NCBI GenBank assembly: GCA_963921825.1
Contig: OY997592.1
Coordinates: forward strand, 20,091,432 to 20,155,431
Direction: 5' to 3'
Length of the DNA stretch: 64,000 nt
Origin: Erodium maritimum
Lineage: Eukaryota; Streptophyta; Magnoliopsida; Geraniales; Geraniaceae
Made by a program: the position numbers and the translations under genes. Positions 24,028 through 35,084 of the stretch are shown piece after piece. The first letter of the stretch is position 1; every line of letters starts with the position of its first letter. The notes beneath the pieces were generated by a model. The model searched no databases. It saw nothing but the letters and a program-made list of their open reading frames with translations, and was not told the DNA's origin.

Positions 24028-24900
24028 GTTGTCCTGCTTTCGAGTTCTTGTCCTTCCATATAGCTTTATATGTAGCTTTATAACAGTTGTCCTAAAAACC
24101 TTGGCATTCTTGCTTCAATTTCATTATTTTCCATTTCTATTCTGCTTTCCACATTTTCAATGTTGACTTCTTGCCTCACCTCATTCATCGATTCAAACTT
24201 TCGTCTTTTTTTTTTTTTGCTTCTTCAAGAGCCTTCAGGCATTTGGCTTTGACTTCAGATTTAGCTTTAAGACAAGGGAAAACTACCAATACCTACCCAA
24301 AACCATGCCCATTTAACTAATGTTTACTCTGAAGTTTAAAGTTAACTGATGCATACCCTGAAGTTACGATTTGTAACTAAAAACCCCTTTTGTCAGCTAA
24401 AATGACGAAAATACCCTCAGTGATTTTTTTAAATAATTTTTTAAAAATATAAATGAAGTGATTTTTTAAATAAAAAAAATGAAGTCATTTAATAAGTATA
24501 TATATATATATATATATATAACAAAAGTAATTTTTAAATAATTTGTTAACATAATTATTGAAGTGTAGTTGAGGGTATTTTCGTCATTTTAGCTGACAGA
24601 GAGGTTTTGAGTTACATTTTCGAAACTTCAGAGTATGCAGCAGTTAATTTTAAATTTTAGGTAAGCATCAGTTAAATGGTCATGGTTTTGGGCAGGTATC
24701 GGTAGTTTTCCCTTAAGGCAAACAGATACATTTTCCCTCACATGGGCAATATGTTGCTTGATTCGGTATATTCCACCACACACTTCTTTATCACACAACA
24801 AACATCGAAGTTTATCTCCATTCGTTGGATCATATTTTACTGCATAATCTTAACCTACATCGGTTGATTTAGCCCTCAAACTCATTCTAGTAACTGAGCC
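24028..24900 (-). pseudogene. hAT transposase, N-terminal part with BED zinc finger, split by a MITE
   Basis: Minus-strand reading from about 24,880 gives DYAVKYDPTNGDKLRC, CLLCDKEVCGG and IKQHIAHVREN, a BED-type zinc finger (C-x2-C ... H-x3-H). Beyond the MITE at 24276-24712 it goes on with KSEVKAKCLKALEEAKKK and a Glu-rich linker. The linker ends near the Gypsy border and rejoins ARWMYEAGIAFNAIE at 3827. A stop lies just before the finger. BED fingers bind the transposon ends in hAT proteins. The conclusion that this is the front of the same hAT gene rests on the shared flanking duplication and on hAT domain order. Confidence 0.75.
24276..24712. mobile_element. MULE-type MITE in the hAT fragment
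   Basis: A 437-bp element with inverted ends (GGGAAAACTACCAATACCTA at the left, its near complement at the right, pairing inwards for about 150 bp). The 9-bp flanks TTAAGACAA and TTAAGGCAA match at eight of nine positions. It has an AT-rich core with a (TA)n run near 24500 and no coding capacity. Long inverted repeats and a 9-bp duplication are marks of Mutator-like elements. Confidence 0.82.
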
Positions 24901-25181
24901 TGAAACCTCCAGCTACCCGTTTCAAAAAAAAATAGCTTATATTTATACGCTCATAACATGTATATGAGAAGACGTAACCTTAATGACATATTAATACAAT
25001 ACACATTAATCTATATATAAATAAAGTAAATGAAAAAGCCAAAGGACTTGTAATATAAATTTATAAGCCTCCATAAAATGAGGAGCTTATCCAACATATA
25101 TATTCATAACAAATTTTATTTAAAAAAAAATCATATTTATTTCAAAAATGTCCGTTTTATACATAATAATCATATTTTAAT
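24901..25181. other. AT-rich stretch, nothing recognised
   Basis: Very AT-rich sequence between the hAT remnant and the next MITE. The last nine bases (25173-25181, TATTTTAAT) are the left target duplication of that MITE. Confidence 0.4.
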
Positions 25182-26179
25182 GGGTAAACTTCAACTCACT
25201 ACTCTAAAAATACTTGCATTTCATCTCACTATCCTAACCAAACTTTGTTGCACCTCACTACCCTAACGAAACTTTTAGTTGCACTTTCATACCCGCCGTC
25301 AACTTGACATCCATTTTTGGATGGAAAATGGTAAAAAGTCCAAAAAAAACCCCTCACTAACACTCAAATTTTCAAAAGCATGCCATTGGTTTTCAAAAAT
25401 TCTTTTTATTTATTCTTAAAAAAAATTATTCTTAACAAATTCAGATTTTATTTTTTAAAATTACTTTTTATTTTTAAAATTAATATCTTATTTAAAATAA
25501 ATCAGATTTTATTTTTTAAAATTTATCTTTTATTTAAAAAAATCAGATTTTATTTTTAAAAATCAATTTTTTTAAAAAAAATAGCTTTTATTTTTAAAAA
25601 TCAAAATTTATTTTTAAAAATTAGTTTTTATTTAAAAAAATCGGATTTTATTTTTTTTAAAAATCAATTTTTATTTTCAAAAAATCAGTTTTTTTTATAT
25701 AAAAAAACAATTTTCAAATACGTCCCTTGTTTATAAAAAAATTTGAAAATAAAATCTGAATGTTATAAATAAAAATTGATTTTTTTTAAAAATAAAATAT
25801 ATTTTTAAAAATAAAATCTAATTGTTTTTAAAAAATGATTTTTAAAAATAAAATATTAATTTTTAAAATAAAAACTTGTCATGCCCCAAATCCAATTTTG
25901 GCCGGACTAAAGACGTAACTTGAGTTGACAATTAAATAATAACAAAATAATAATAAAACCGATTAAATACTTGAAGAGGTTCCGATAAAATACTCGAATA
26001 ACATGTTCCAAATCATAAATAGGAGTTAAAGCTCTAAGTAGAGTATGAAAAATAGGCGGTTCATTACAAATGACCGAAAGACGTCTCTAATACCCAAATT
26101 ATCCAGAAGCTCCCGAGCCTCGTGTCCACTAATCATCAATAGGGGTGCCTGTACAAACAGTAGACAAAACAACAGGGGA

Positions 26180-26193
26180 TGAGCTTACGCTCA
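26180..26193 (-). promoter_or_regulatory. LTR stem-loop TGAGC-GTAA-GCTCA
   Basis: In element sense a 5-bp stem closed by GTAA, 303 bases from the LTR 3' end. It is the counterpart of the stem-loops in the other LTR families here. Confidence 0.5.
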
Positions 26194-26755
26194 GTAGGGG
26201 AAATCATAAACAGTTTAACCTCGATTTAGTAAGAAAACTGCTTTAGCACGACGATGCATTTTACAATTAATACTTTAAATCAATATGATGCTGTAAACTG
26301 AGCAAGATAAGATTAATATCACATTCTTAAAGATAACAGCAACGTTCAGGAGAATAAGTGAAAAGCGATTTAAAGATTTAATAACTACTAAAATGGAATC
26401 AAGTGATTATCACACCAACAACTCAAGTCCTCAATACTCCGATCCACGAATAGGTTCTTGTATCATATCGGATCCCATACTCCGATCCACAAGAGTACTC
26501 GTGTTATGTCAGATTTTCCCTCGATTCAGAGGAGGCACATACATCGGGCTACCGGTAACAATCCCTGAGGGACGCTTATCGTCGGGATTCTCGGAAATGC
26601 CCCCAAAGGACCATATGTCATAGGGATGCAACAAGATAACAATCCCTCGGCTATGATAATACCCTACACCGGAATCCTCAACGGTGTAGGTACCATACCG
26701 TATCCACAATAACCATCATATCACCCTACACTGGAATCCTCAACGGTGTAGGTAC

Positions 26756-27243
26756 CAATATCCCGCATGATCAATCAACCAATGTCCGGCAGGGTCCACA
26801 ATCAATATCCCGCAGGATCAATCAACCAATTCCCCGTAGGGTCCACAACCAATATCCCGCAGGATCAATCAACCAATGCCCCGTAGGGTTCACAATCAAT
26901 ATCCCGCATGATCAATCAACCAATGCCCCGCAAGGCCCACAATCAATATCCCGCATGATCAATCAACCAATGTCCCGCAGGGTCCACAATCAATATCCCG
27001 CAGGATCAATCAACCAATGCCCCACATGGTCCACAATCAATATCCCACAGGATCAATCAACCAATGCCCCGCAGGGTCCACAACCAATATCCTGCAGGAT
27101 CAATCAACCAATGCCCCACATGGTCCATAATCAATATCCCGCAGGATCAATCAACCAATGCCCCGCAGGGTTCACAACCAATATCCCGCATGATCAATCA
27201 GCCAATGCCCCGCAGGGTCCACAATCAATATCCCGCAGGATCG
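26756..27243. repeat. 47-bp minisatellite inside solo LTR, about 10 units
   Basis: About ten and a half units of 46-47 bp, each with CAATATCCCGCAGGATCAAT and CCAATGCCCCGCAGGGTCCA, with small point differences between units. Open frames across it follow from the repeat. Confidence 0.9.
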
Positions 27244-29448
27244 ATCACACAAGAGACGGATTCACCAACACACATCACAAGGGATTTATACCCACAATTA
27301 CACTTACCTGCATACTTACCAACCACGTTCCATCGGTCTATCACTCACCCGATCATACTCTTTTGGCACAACCAATTACACTCAATCATTCATTCACTCA
27401 TGCATTCATTCAATCATACAATCATCCAAGCATTCATTCGATCATTCGAGCATACAATTTATCTAGTTTCATTAGACCATTAATTCATCTTAAATCTAAG
27501 CAAGCATTGCATGTGAGACAACCACAACCAATCATATGGCTCATCTCGGCCTTTCTACCAGTAAAACAATTTCCCAAGTATTGAAAGCGAGTTAAACTAG
27601 TTGTTCACATCCTATGCATGCATACTAGACACGTCCGGTTATTAGTAATTGAAATACGATTATTCTAGTTATTCACATCCTATATGCAATCTAGGATCTT
27701 TCCAATTTTATTAACCTAATAGGCATACTAAAGCGTTATTGAAACGAGGAGTTTAGTACTTTCCCTACCTTGTGGTCTTCCTCTAATAATACTCCTAGCT
27801 GCTGACGACCGGGCCAACTCCGTCTTCTCGGGCGAAGTCCAAGCTCTCGGGCGAAGTCCAAGCTCTCGGGCGAAGTCCAAGTCGGTGTCTGGGTTTAACA
27901 GATAAAAGGGTCCAATCAGAACCGGTAATTGTCCAAAGGTCCTCTGATTTGTCCAAATAATCCTTTAATTGTCCAAATTAAATAAATTAAATAATTAATT
28001 AACTTGATTTTTAAAATAAATAATCTTTGAAACTAGTTCGACCCGGATCTGAGCCCTGACCCGGTCCAGACCCAATACAAACCCGGATCCAAGTCTGACT
28101 CGGACCCGACCCCAGACCCGGCTCCGATCCAGGCCCGAGCACGAGTCCAACCTGGACCCCAGGTCGAGTCCAGGCCCACATTGTCTCGGCCCAAATCCAT
28201 CCTCGGCCCAAACTTTTGGCCCAAGGCCCGTCTTTCACAGGGCCCGTCTTTGACCCACAGCTCGAGATTTAGACAGCCCGAAGTCCGGTTGGGCTCGAGG
28301 TTGCTCTGGCGAGGGTTCCGGCCGCGCCACGGCGGCGGACGGCGGCAGACAGCTCGGAGGAGAGCGGCGACGGTAAGGAGAGACACCAGAACTCCGACGA
28401 GACTTGGGCGGTGGCTAACGCGCGGTCTAGTGCCTCTTCCCTCTCAGATCTGGTGAGGAACGAGGCTCGCCGGTGTACGGGCGGTGATGGGTTCCGGCCA
28501 GCGTCGTTCCATCGACTCTCGCCCCAAACCGAACTCGGTTCCGAGGGTCTTCTGGCGGGGAGTGGTCGGAGAAGACGAACACGACACGAGGGAGTACGAA
28601 CCCGAGCGCTGTCTCCGTCGCCGGCGAGGTGTGAGTCCGAGAAATCGAACTCAAACGAGGGGTTCTCGGCTCGGCGTCCAGCTCTCATTGCTGGTGAGGT
28701 CTGGTTCGCACGAGGATGAGAGGACGACGGCTATGGGTGGTGTTGCGATGGAGAAACGAGGGAGCGTGAGAGAGAGTGAGATCTGAGATGAGAGAGAGAG
28801 AAATGAAGGAGAAGAGTATCAGTGCTGTCTCGGTTCGCGTGCAAAGTCGCGTGAAGATGGAGAAGGTAGGGTTTGTTTGGGTTGGGCCGGTTCTGGTTCG
28901 TGGGCCGACGCACGTGTAACTGATTGGGCCGAAGCTGGCCCAATCCCCATCTCAGTCCAATTCTCCTTCCTTTTTTTTCTTTAATTTTCGCACTCGATTC
29001 AATTTTTCGATCCGTTTTCAACTCCGACGTCGCAACTCAATAAAATTTAATCTTTTAGTTCTTTAAAACGAGGTGGTCTTTACAAAACTAATTTTAAAAA
29101 ATAAAATCTGATTTTTTTAATGATAAACTGCTTTTTTTAAAAATAAAAAACTGATTTATATAAATAAATAAATAAAAAGAATTTTTGAAACCAATGACAT
29201 GCTTTTGAAAATTTGAGTGTTAGTGAGGGGTATTTTGGACATTTTACCATTTTTCATCCTAAATGGATGTCAAGTTGACGGCGGGTATGAAAGTGCAACT
29301 AAAAGTTTCGTTAGGGTAGTGAGGTGCAACAAAGTTTCGTTAGGGTAGTGAGACAAAACGCAAATATTTTTAGGGTAGTGAGATGAAGTTTACCCTATTT
29401 TAATTAGGGTAAAATTCATAAAGTCATATATAACTATACGTGATAATC

Positions 29449-29691
29449 ACATACATACATACATACATACATACATACATACATACATACATACATACAT
29501 ACATACATACATACATACATACATACATACATACATACATACATACATACATACATACATACATACATACATACATACATACATACATACATACATACAT
29601 ACATACATACATACATACATACATACATACATACATACATACATACATACATACATACATACATACATACATACATACATACATACATACA

Positions 29692-29721
<30 letters not shown>
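29449..29721. repeat. Microsatellite (ACAT)68
   Basis: About 272 bases of uninterrupted ACAT, 68 units with no variant seen. Tetranucleotide runs of this length are highly mutable, so the unit number here may be an assembly consensus. Confidence 0.97.
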
Positions 29722-29722
<1 letters not shown>

Positions 29723-30738
29723 TTTTTTTATATCAGACGACCCCTTAAACTTTCAATTTTTATCACCATTAGTTTTTCTGTCAAAAAACCTATAAAGTTT
29801 TTCTGTCTAAAAAACTATTAAGTTTTTCTGAAAAGAAAAAAATCTCTCCTCCTTTTTAAACCCTAATATCAACCATGACTTTCACATAATTATTAAAATA
29901 ACATTAATACATATAAATATATTTTTTTAATTCTCATTTTTCTTTTAATTTTTTACAAATCTATTTTTTAATTTTTTTCAAATTTATTTTTATTTTTAAT
30001 ATTTTGCATAATTTTTAATTTTAATAGATATAAAATTTTCTTAGATAAAAAAGTAAAGAATAACAAAATAATAAAGATTATAAATCCTAGATCTATCCTT
30101 ATCTCAACCCCTCATATCCTCTCAACCCATCAACCCTATCTCCCTTAGCCCTATCTCCGGTTGTTCATCTTCCTCTTCCCTCTCGCCGTTTGTCAACCCC
30201 TTTGTCTCCGATCTATGACTTCACGGTGAGACCACGCCACACCACGACAAATCTGGAGACCAATTCTTGCCAGAGAAGCACCGCCGTGTCGGAGGCGACG
30301 AACTAACGGTGTCTGTTCATCTTCCCCGCCTTCCTCTCCGTTGCTCAGGATCTCTCTAACCGCCGATTTAGTCCCATATCTGAAGAATACCTCTAGTGTA
30401 GGCATTTTCTGTCTCTAGATCGGGTTTTAGGGGAAATTATGGTCGAGCACGACGACCTTGATCTAGTCGACGAGACCACGGGGAAAGTCTTATTCATCTT
30501 CAACGACGACTGGTCCATCAAATTTTATTAATTAAAAAAATTATTAATTAATATCATTAATTTAGCACCATATCACTAAGTCGGGATCATAAAAAATATT
30601 ATATTAGAAAATTTATTAAATAATCTAGTATCAAGTAATTTTCCCTTAAACATAGTTAGTATTAGAGACTTTAGGGTTTCCCCCTCCTTTTCTCTCTCGC
30701 GTCCATCATTTTTTTATTCTATTTCTGACTTCCCTACT
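29722..30738. other. Intergenic, nothing firmly recognised
   Basis: AT-rich at first, then a more balanced part (30070-30540). The balanced part has short open frames on both strands and no recognisable motif. The last 90 bases are T/C-rich and may be the 5' part of the LINE that follows. Confidence 0.4.
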
Positions 30739-31399
30739 ATGTTTCCTTCATCCAACTCCTCGTTGTATTCCTCTCGAACTTGTACACCCAGCCCCCTCAC
30801 GGTTATAGTAAAGTCGACCACAGTCGACACCTCACTGCTTCGCGGAAGTCTTAACCCTACTCGCTGCCAAGTAGGGGATTTGGAGACACCATCGCCGCCA
30901 TCGACACAAGGAGCCCCAATCCTCCTCCCTTCGCGAACGAGACCACTATAGGTACAACATCAATCATCCTACGGTCGTTTCTCACTGAAACGCCAAGAGG
31001 TAGACCAGATCCGTGAGACACAACCACATGCATGACTATTGTTCCGTGCCCAGACCACGATTCTGATGATCCCGATGTGTCGGGATGCACTACTTACCCA
31101 TAAACCTCCAGTGAGGCATACCATATATGTTATCTTGGACCATTGGGGTGGGGTGGGGGGGGGGGGTATTACTAAAGGACGACGAGGATGAAGATGAGAT
31201 CGTCGTGGTTCCCCGTGACGCGATTCCGACCATGTCTAATGGTCGGTATCGACTCTCTCGTGGGTTGATTGGTCACCGGGGTTCACTATACCCCAAAGAT
31301 TCTGATTGGGGTGATGCTCAAGCACTGGTAGATTAATGATATGAGGGTGGATGTCCTCTCAAAGGACGTGGTCTCCTTCCGCTTTCCATCCGAAGTTAT
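30739..31399 (+). pseudogene. LINE ORF1 fragment (DUF4283-like), part 1
   Basis: After a Pro/Ser-rich frame from 30739 come an acidic stretch, then VVVPRDAIPTMSNGRYRL, and, after a stop, MRVDVLSKDVVSFRFPSEV up to the solo LTR border. Segments like these open the DUF4283 domain of plant L1 ORF1 proteins. After the solo LTR the text resumes VILNRIQHNDPWTF, as DUF4283 requires. Several stops and frameshifts lie between. This is a different LINE type from the RRM element at the window start. Confidence 0.6.
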
Positions 31400-34179
31400 T
31401 GTCACGCCCCAAATCCGGTTTTGACCGGACTCGAGACGTGAACTAAAACATTAATAAGTTTAAATGAAAGTAAAGTCAAAACAATTCTCAAATAGTAGTT
31501 GAAAACTTTAAACAACGTCACGAGGCACAGCTCGGTAAAAACCACGGTAAAATAATTCAACAGCTAACGGTACGTCTCTAGACTACCTAGCCTAAGACTC
31601 TCGTAAGCTCCCAAGCATCGAGCATCCAGCTAGCACACTTCCCGCTTAGAACCTGAAACGACAACAAAGTAAGGGGTGAGCTTTCGCTCAGTTGGAAAAG
31701 TAGTTAAGGTTATAAGCAAGCGCTCACCATCACGGGTAACCGTCCAATTAGGGCATACTAGTACATCACACAACTAATTTGAAACGGAACTCGTAACCAC
31801 CATACTCAACTCAAGACCAAACCATACTCACAAACATACTCAAACGAACAAGCACAAACTGCAACCACATCACTTAATAGGTCATCAAGCACAAGTAAAC
31901 AGTAAAAGCACATACGCGTCCCGTATCGCAGTCCCCTACTCGGTCGGCTGTCCACATCCCGACTCCATCATATCGTACCGGAACACACATCGTCGACCTA
32001 GATATCTTCCCGGCAAACACACGGGGCACGATCTCAATACGTTATACTGGAATCTCCATCAGCCTAGACATCTTCCCGGCACTCCTTCGGGCAAGAACAA
32101 CACAACTTTCCCGGCACTCCTTCGGGTAAAGCACTGATCACGTAACCGTCGGCCTAGATGTCCTACACCGACATACCCCCTCGGTGTAGGCCATCGTACC
32201 GGAACCACTACCCGGGGGACCGCGCATACATGGGACCACACCGTCGGCCTAGGTACTACCCTACACCGGCGTAACCCCTCGGTCGTAGGTACCATACCGT
32301 AAACAACTCCTCGGAACACACATCGAGATAATATCACACATCACAATACCATAATTGAACACAGCTTACCAAGCCCAACAAACGTATCACAACACGTCAC
32401 ATCGGTCTATCACTCACCCGACCATATCACATCCAAGGGTTCACATCGTGACAAACACGACACACTTGCCCACACATTGCAATAGCATGCTCAACGGATA
32501 TACTAATTCTTGACTCTTAAACTTACCGACATTAAGTCACACAGCAGGCATCTCAAACAATAACAGGCAATTCAATCAGCACACAACCTACGGCTCGACA
32601 TGGCCGATCTACCAGCACGACGATTTCCCAAGTATTTAAAGCAGGCTAACACTAGTGAATCACATCCTACATGTTACTACGACTCGCCCGATTATTTATT
32701 GATATAAACGCTCGTTCCAGTTTTATTAATCCTAGCATGCATACTAGTAACTTTCCGCAATTAAAACGGTATCCGCTACGTTCCCTACCTCAACCGAAGA
32801 AAAACAGCTACGTCTCCTAGCTGCTGACGTCCTGGCTCGCTGCTTCCGGTCTTCTCTTCGATCGAAGCCGGACTCTACTTTACACAGAAAGCTACAATTC
32901 AAACCGGTTCCAAAGTTAAATTAACGGTTACGATTAGTCCAGTTTGAAATTAACAGTTGTCTTTTAACTTGAGTGGGCTAAAGGCGGGATTACATGATGA
33001 ATCGGGTTCGAGTACTCGAGCTCCGTGCACGGAACCCGTTGCACGTTTCCCGAGGAACATATCCCATTGCACGGATCCCGAGACACAATTCCCGAGACAC
33101 GAGTTTCGAGGCACGATTCCCGAGGCACGATTCATCGTTTCCGTTTTTAAACTCGTTCTAAGTCCGTTCAAAAGTCTGATTTAAACGTTCGGGTTTCCAA
33201 AACCGTTCAACAGCCCCAAAGTCCTTCAGATTTGTTCCACAATCCAGTTTTAAAACCAATTTTAAAATTAATAACAACAGATTCGAAACCTAGTTTTTGA
33301 TTTACAACAGATCAGGTCTTAATCCAATTCCTTTAATTTCTTTAATTAAATTGATTAAACTATTTCAGTTTCAACAATAAAGACAAGAACCAAAAAGTTC
33401 GAGAAAAGAAAGGGTAGAAGAAGAGGCTCGGGTGAAGTTTCCGACCACCGGCGACGACATCGCTGGCGACCAAACCCACGGTTGTGACTCTCACCGTAGG
33501 GAAAAGGGACGACGGAGAAGGTTGTGGAGCGGTGGTTGGAGCGACGGAGCACGGCGGGGATTCCGCCTCAGATCTTGACGGGACACTCACCAGATCTGGC
33601 GAGCGCCGGCGAGCTCGTCTAGGCTAGACATTCACGGCGACGACGAGGGGGGGGGGGGGGGTTCGACTACGCTCAGGTGAAGAGGACGCGAATGTGAAGG
33701 AGGAGAAGGGCTAGAGAGCTCGGGAACGAGGATGGTACCGGTGGTGGGCTTGGTTTCAGTGAGGGGGGAAGAAAGGATGGTGGCGAGACGAAGGAGAGAG
33801 GCGATGGTGGGATTGGTGACGAACAGAGAAGGAGAGGGAGACGGGAGAGCTAGGGGAAGAGAGGGAGGCGGAGGTCTCGCGAAGAAGCAGAAGCAGAAAT
33901 GAGGCTCAACCCTAAAATTCAGCCTAATAAAGGTGGGCCGGCTGAGCTGGGCCACTAACGGGCCTGACTGCACGGCCTAACGCGAAGTAGAGGGGCTGGG
34001 CCGGGGCGGGCTGGCTCGGCCGGGTCTGCTGGTCGGGTCTGGTCCGACCCGGTCCGACCCTTTCCCTTTTTTTTTTCCTTATTTTTGCAAAAGTTAACAA
34101 ACTTCGATCCGAAAACAACACGACGATCCAAACGAACAGAACTTAAAGCTTAAACTTTTTAACCGAAGCGGTCTTCACA
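31400..34179 (-). repeat. Solo LTR (2780 bp), nested in LINE ORF1
   Basis: In element sense TGTGAAGACCGC to GGGGCGTGACA, with perfect flanks GTTAT (31395-31399 and 34180-34184). It has a stem-loop at 31677-31690, imperfect repeats of CGGCCTAGAT and TCCCGGCAC type (31980-32300), short CACGATTCCCGAGGCACGA-like repeats near 33000-33130, and a poly-G run near 33650. It is related at both ends to the LTRs at 25877 and 35085 but is a distinct family. No internal domain. Confidence 0.92.
31677..31690 (-). promoter_or_regulatory. LTR stem-loop TGAGC-GAAA-GCTCA
   Basis: In element sense a 5-bp stem closed by a GAAA (GNRA-type) tetraloop, 277 bases from the LTR 3' end. It is followed by a pyrimidine-rich stretch ending TTTCAG. 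Confidence 0.5.
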
Positions 34180-35084
34180 GTTATCCTCAACCGCATCCAG
34201 CATAACGACCCTTGGACTTTTAGCAGGTATCCTTCTCCCACATGTGTCATGCATGCAACCGGATAGTATCCCGTTCAGGTTTATGGAGATAGGGGTCTGA
34301 TCTTTTATTGCCCCGGGAGATGCCAGAAATGACTCAATCCAAGCTCTCCTTGTAAACACGCTCAGGCAAGAGGTACCTGAGGCCCTTATCCCGCTCCCGA
34401 AGACCTGGAACAACTTCTTGTGGTTCAGGGTTGGCTTGAATGTGGACATGTCGATCATGAAGAAGGTCCGGCTGCAATTCCCAAGACACCGACTTGCTAC
34501 AACAATAGAGTTGCAGTACGAACGACTTCTTGGCTATTGTGCCCGTTGTGGTAGGCTTACCCATCGGATTCAACACTGTACGGCTCAGATTCGGGGTGTT
34601 GGTAAGGTGGAGGTACATTTTGATGATTCATTGTATGCTCAAATGTGAGTAGATACAGACAAGTTACTGTAGACCAGTTGGGGACCACCCCAATATTGGT
34701 CGGAACCTCGAGTTGAGGAGTTGTTAACATCTCTCACTATGGACTCGGATCAACAGGGAATACCGAGGAGAGGGCAGCTTCTTCCACCACTGGGTTTCCT
34801 TGCTCTTCCGCAAGGGGGAAGGAAGGAAACACCGGAGACCGGTGACATGGATAAGGAGGGTAATGAGGGAACACCTCCAATTATTTAGGGGACACACCTA
34901 TGATTGTCAGATGGACCAAGCAAGATTGCGAAGACCCGTGACATGACTAACCTGGATCAGGAAGCCGGCCGTGAGAAGGGGGCGGGAGTGCCCATCATTT
35001 TCATTTGGACTCCCCCACAATCACTATCGCCTTCTTGGACGCCCCCAACAAATGATGGAAGCAGCTACTCAAGGGGGGTGGGGG
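34180..35084 (+). pseudogene. LINE ORF1 fragment with CCHC zinc knuckle, part 2
   Basis: Starts with VILNRIQHNDPWTF, then, in shifted frames, KTWNNFLWFRVGLNVDM and ELQYERLLGYCARCGRLTHR, then IQHC. This is a C-x2-C-x4-H-x4-C knuckle (about 34536-34577) directly after DUF4283, the usual layout of plant L1 ORF1, a protein that binds element RNA. A Pro- and Gly-rich part follows to 35,084, where a second solo LTR interrupts it. Confidence 0.75.

Larger units (their letters stand above)
25877..29084 (-). repeat. Solo LTR (3208 bp) of a Tekay-like family, nested in the MITE
   Basis: In element sense TGTAAAGACCACC to GGGGCATGACA, flanked by a perfect 5-bp duplication AAACT (25872-25876 and 29085-29089), with no internal domain. 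It holds a stem-loop at 26180-26193, a 47-bp minisatellite (26756-27243) and a triple 20-bp repeat near 27833-27893. Solo LTRs arise by recombination between the two LTRs of a full element. Confidence 0.92.
25182..29395. mobile_element. MULE-type MITE with long inverted repeats, split by a solo LTR
   Basis: The ends begin GGGTAAACTTCA and are inverted over about 200 bases, including CACTACCCTAACGAAAC and CATCCATTTTTGGATG. The flanks TATTTTAAT at 25173-25181 and 29396-29404 are a perfect 9-bp duplication. Without the solo LTR (25877-29084) the element is about 1.0 kb, with an AT-rich core that itself folds back. The same family recurs complete at 53270-54248. Confidence 0.9.

Noticed and set aside
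26756..27243. Regularly spaced repeats resembling a CRISPR array
   Set aside because: Units are head-to-tail 47-bp minisatellite copies without unique spacers, inside a plant LTR.
28411..28786. Several overlapping open frames of about 100 codons in a GC-rich stretch
   Set aside because: They lie inside the solo LTR at 25877-29084, have no recognisable domain, and GC-rich sequence lacks stops by chance.
29440..29748. Long open frames on both strands coding Tyr-Met-Tyr-Val-Cys and Ile-His-Thr-Tyr repeats
   Set aside because: They are a necessary result of the ACAT microsatellite; all frames without stops are artefacts.
30421..30531. Short open frame starting MVEHDDLDLVDETTG
   Set aside because: About 36 codons, no known motif, no splice partner found.
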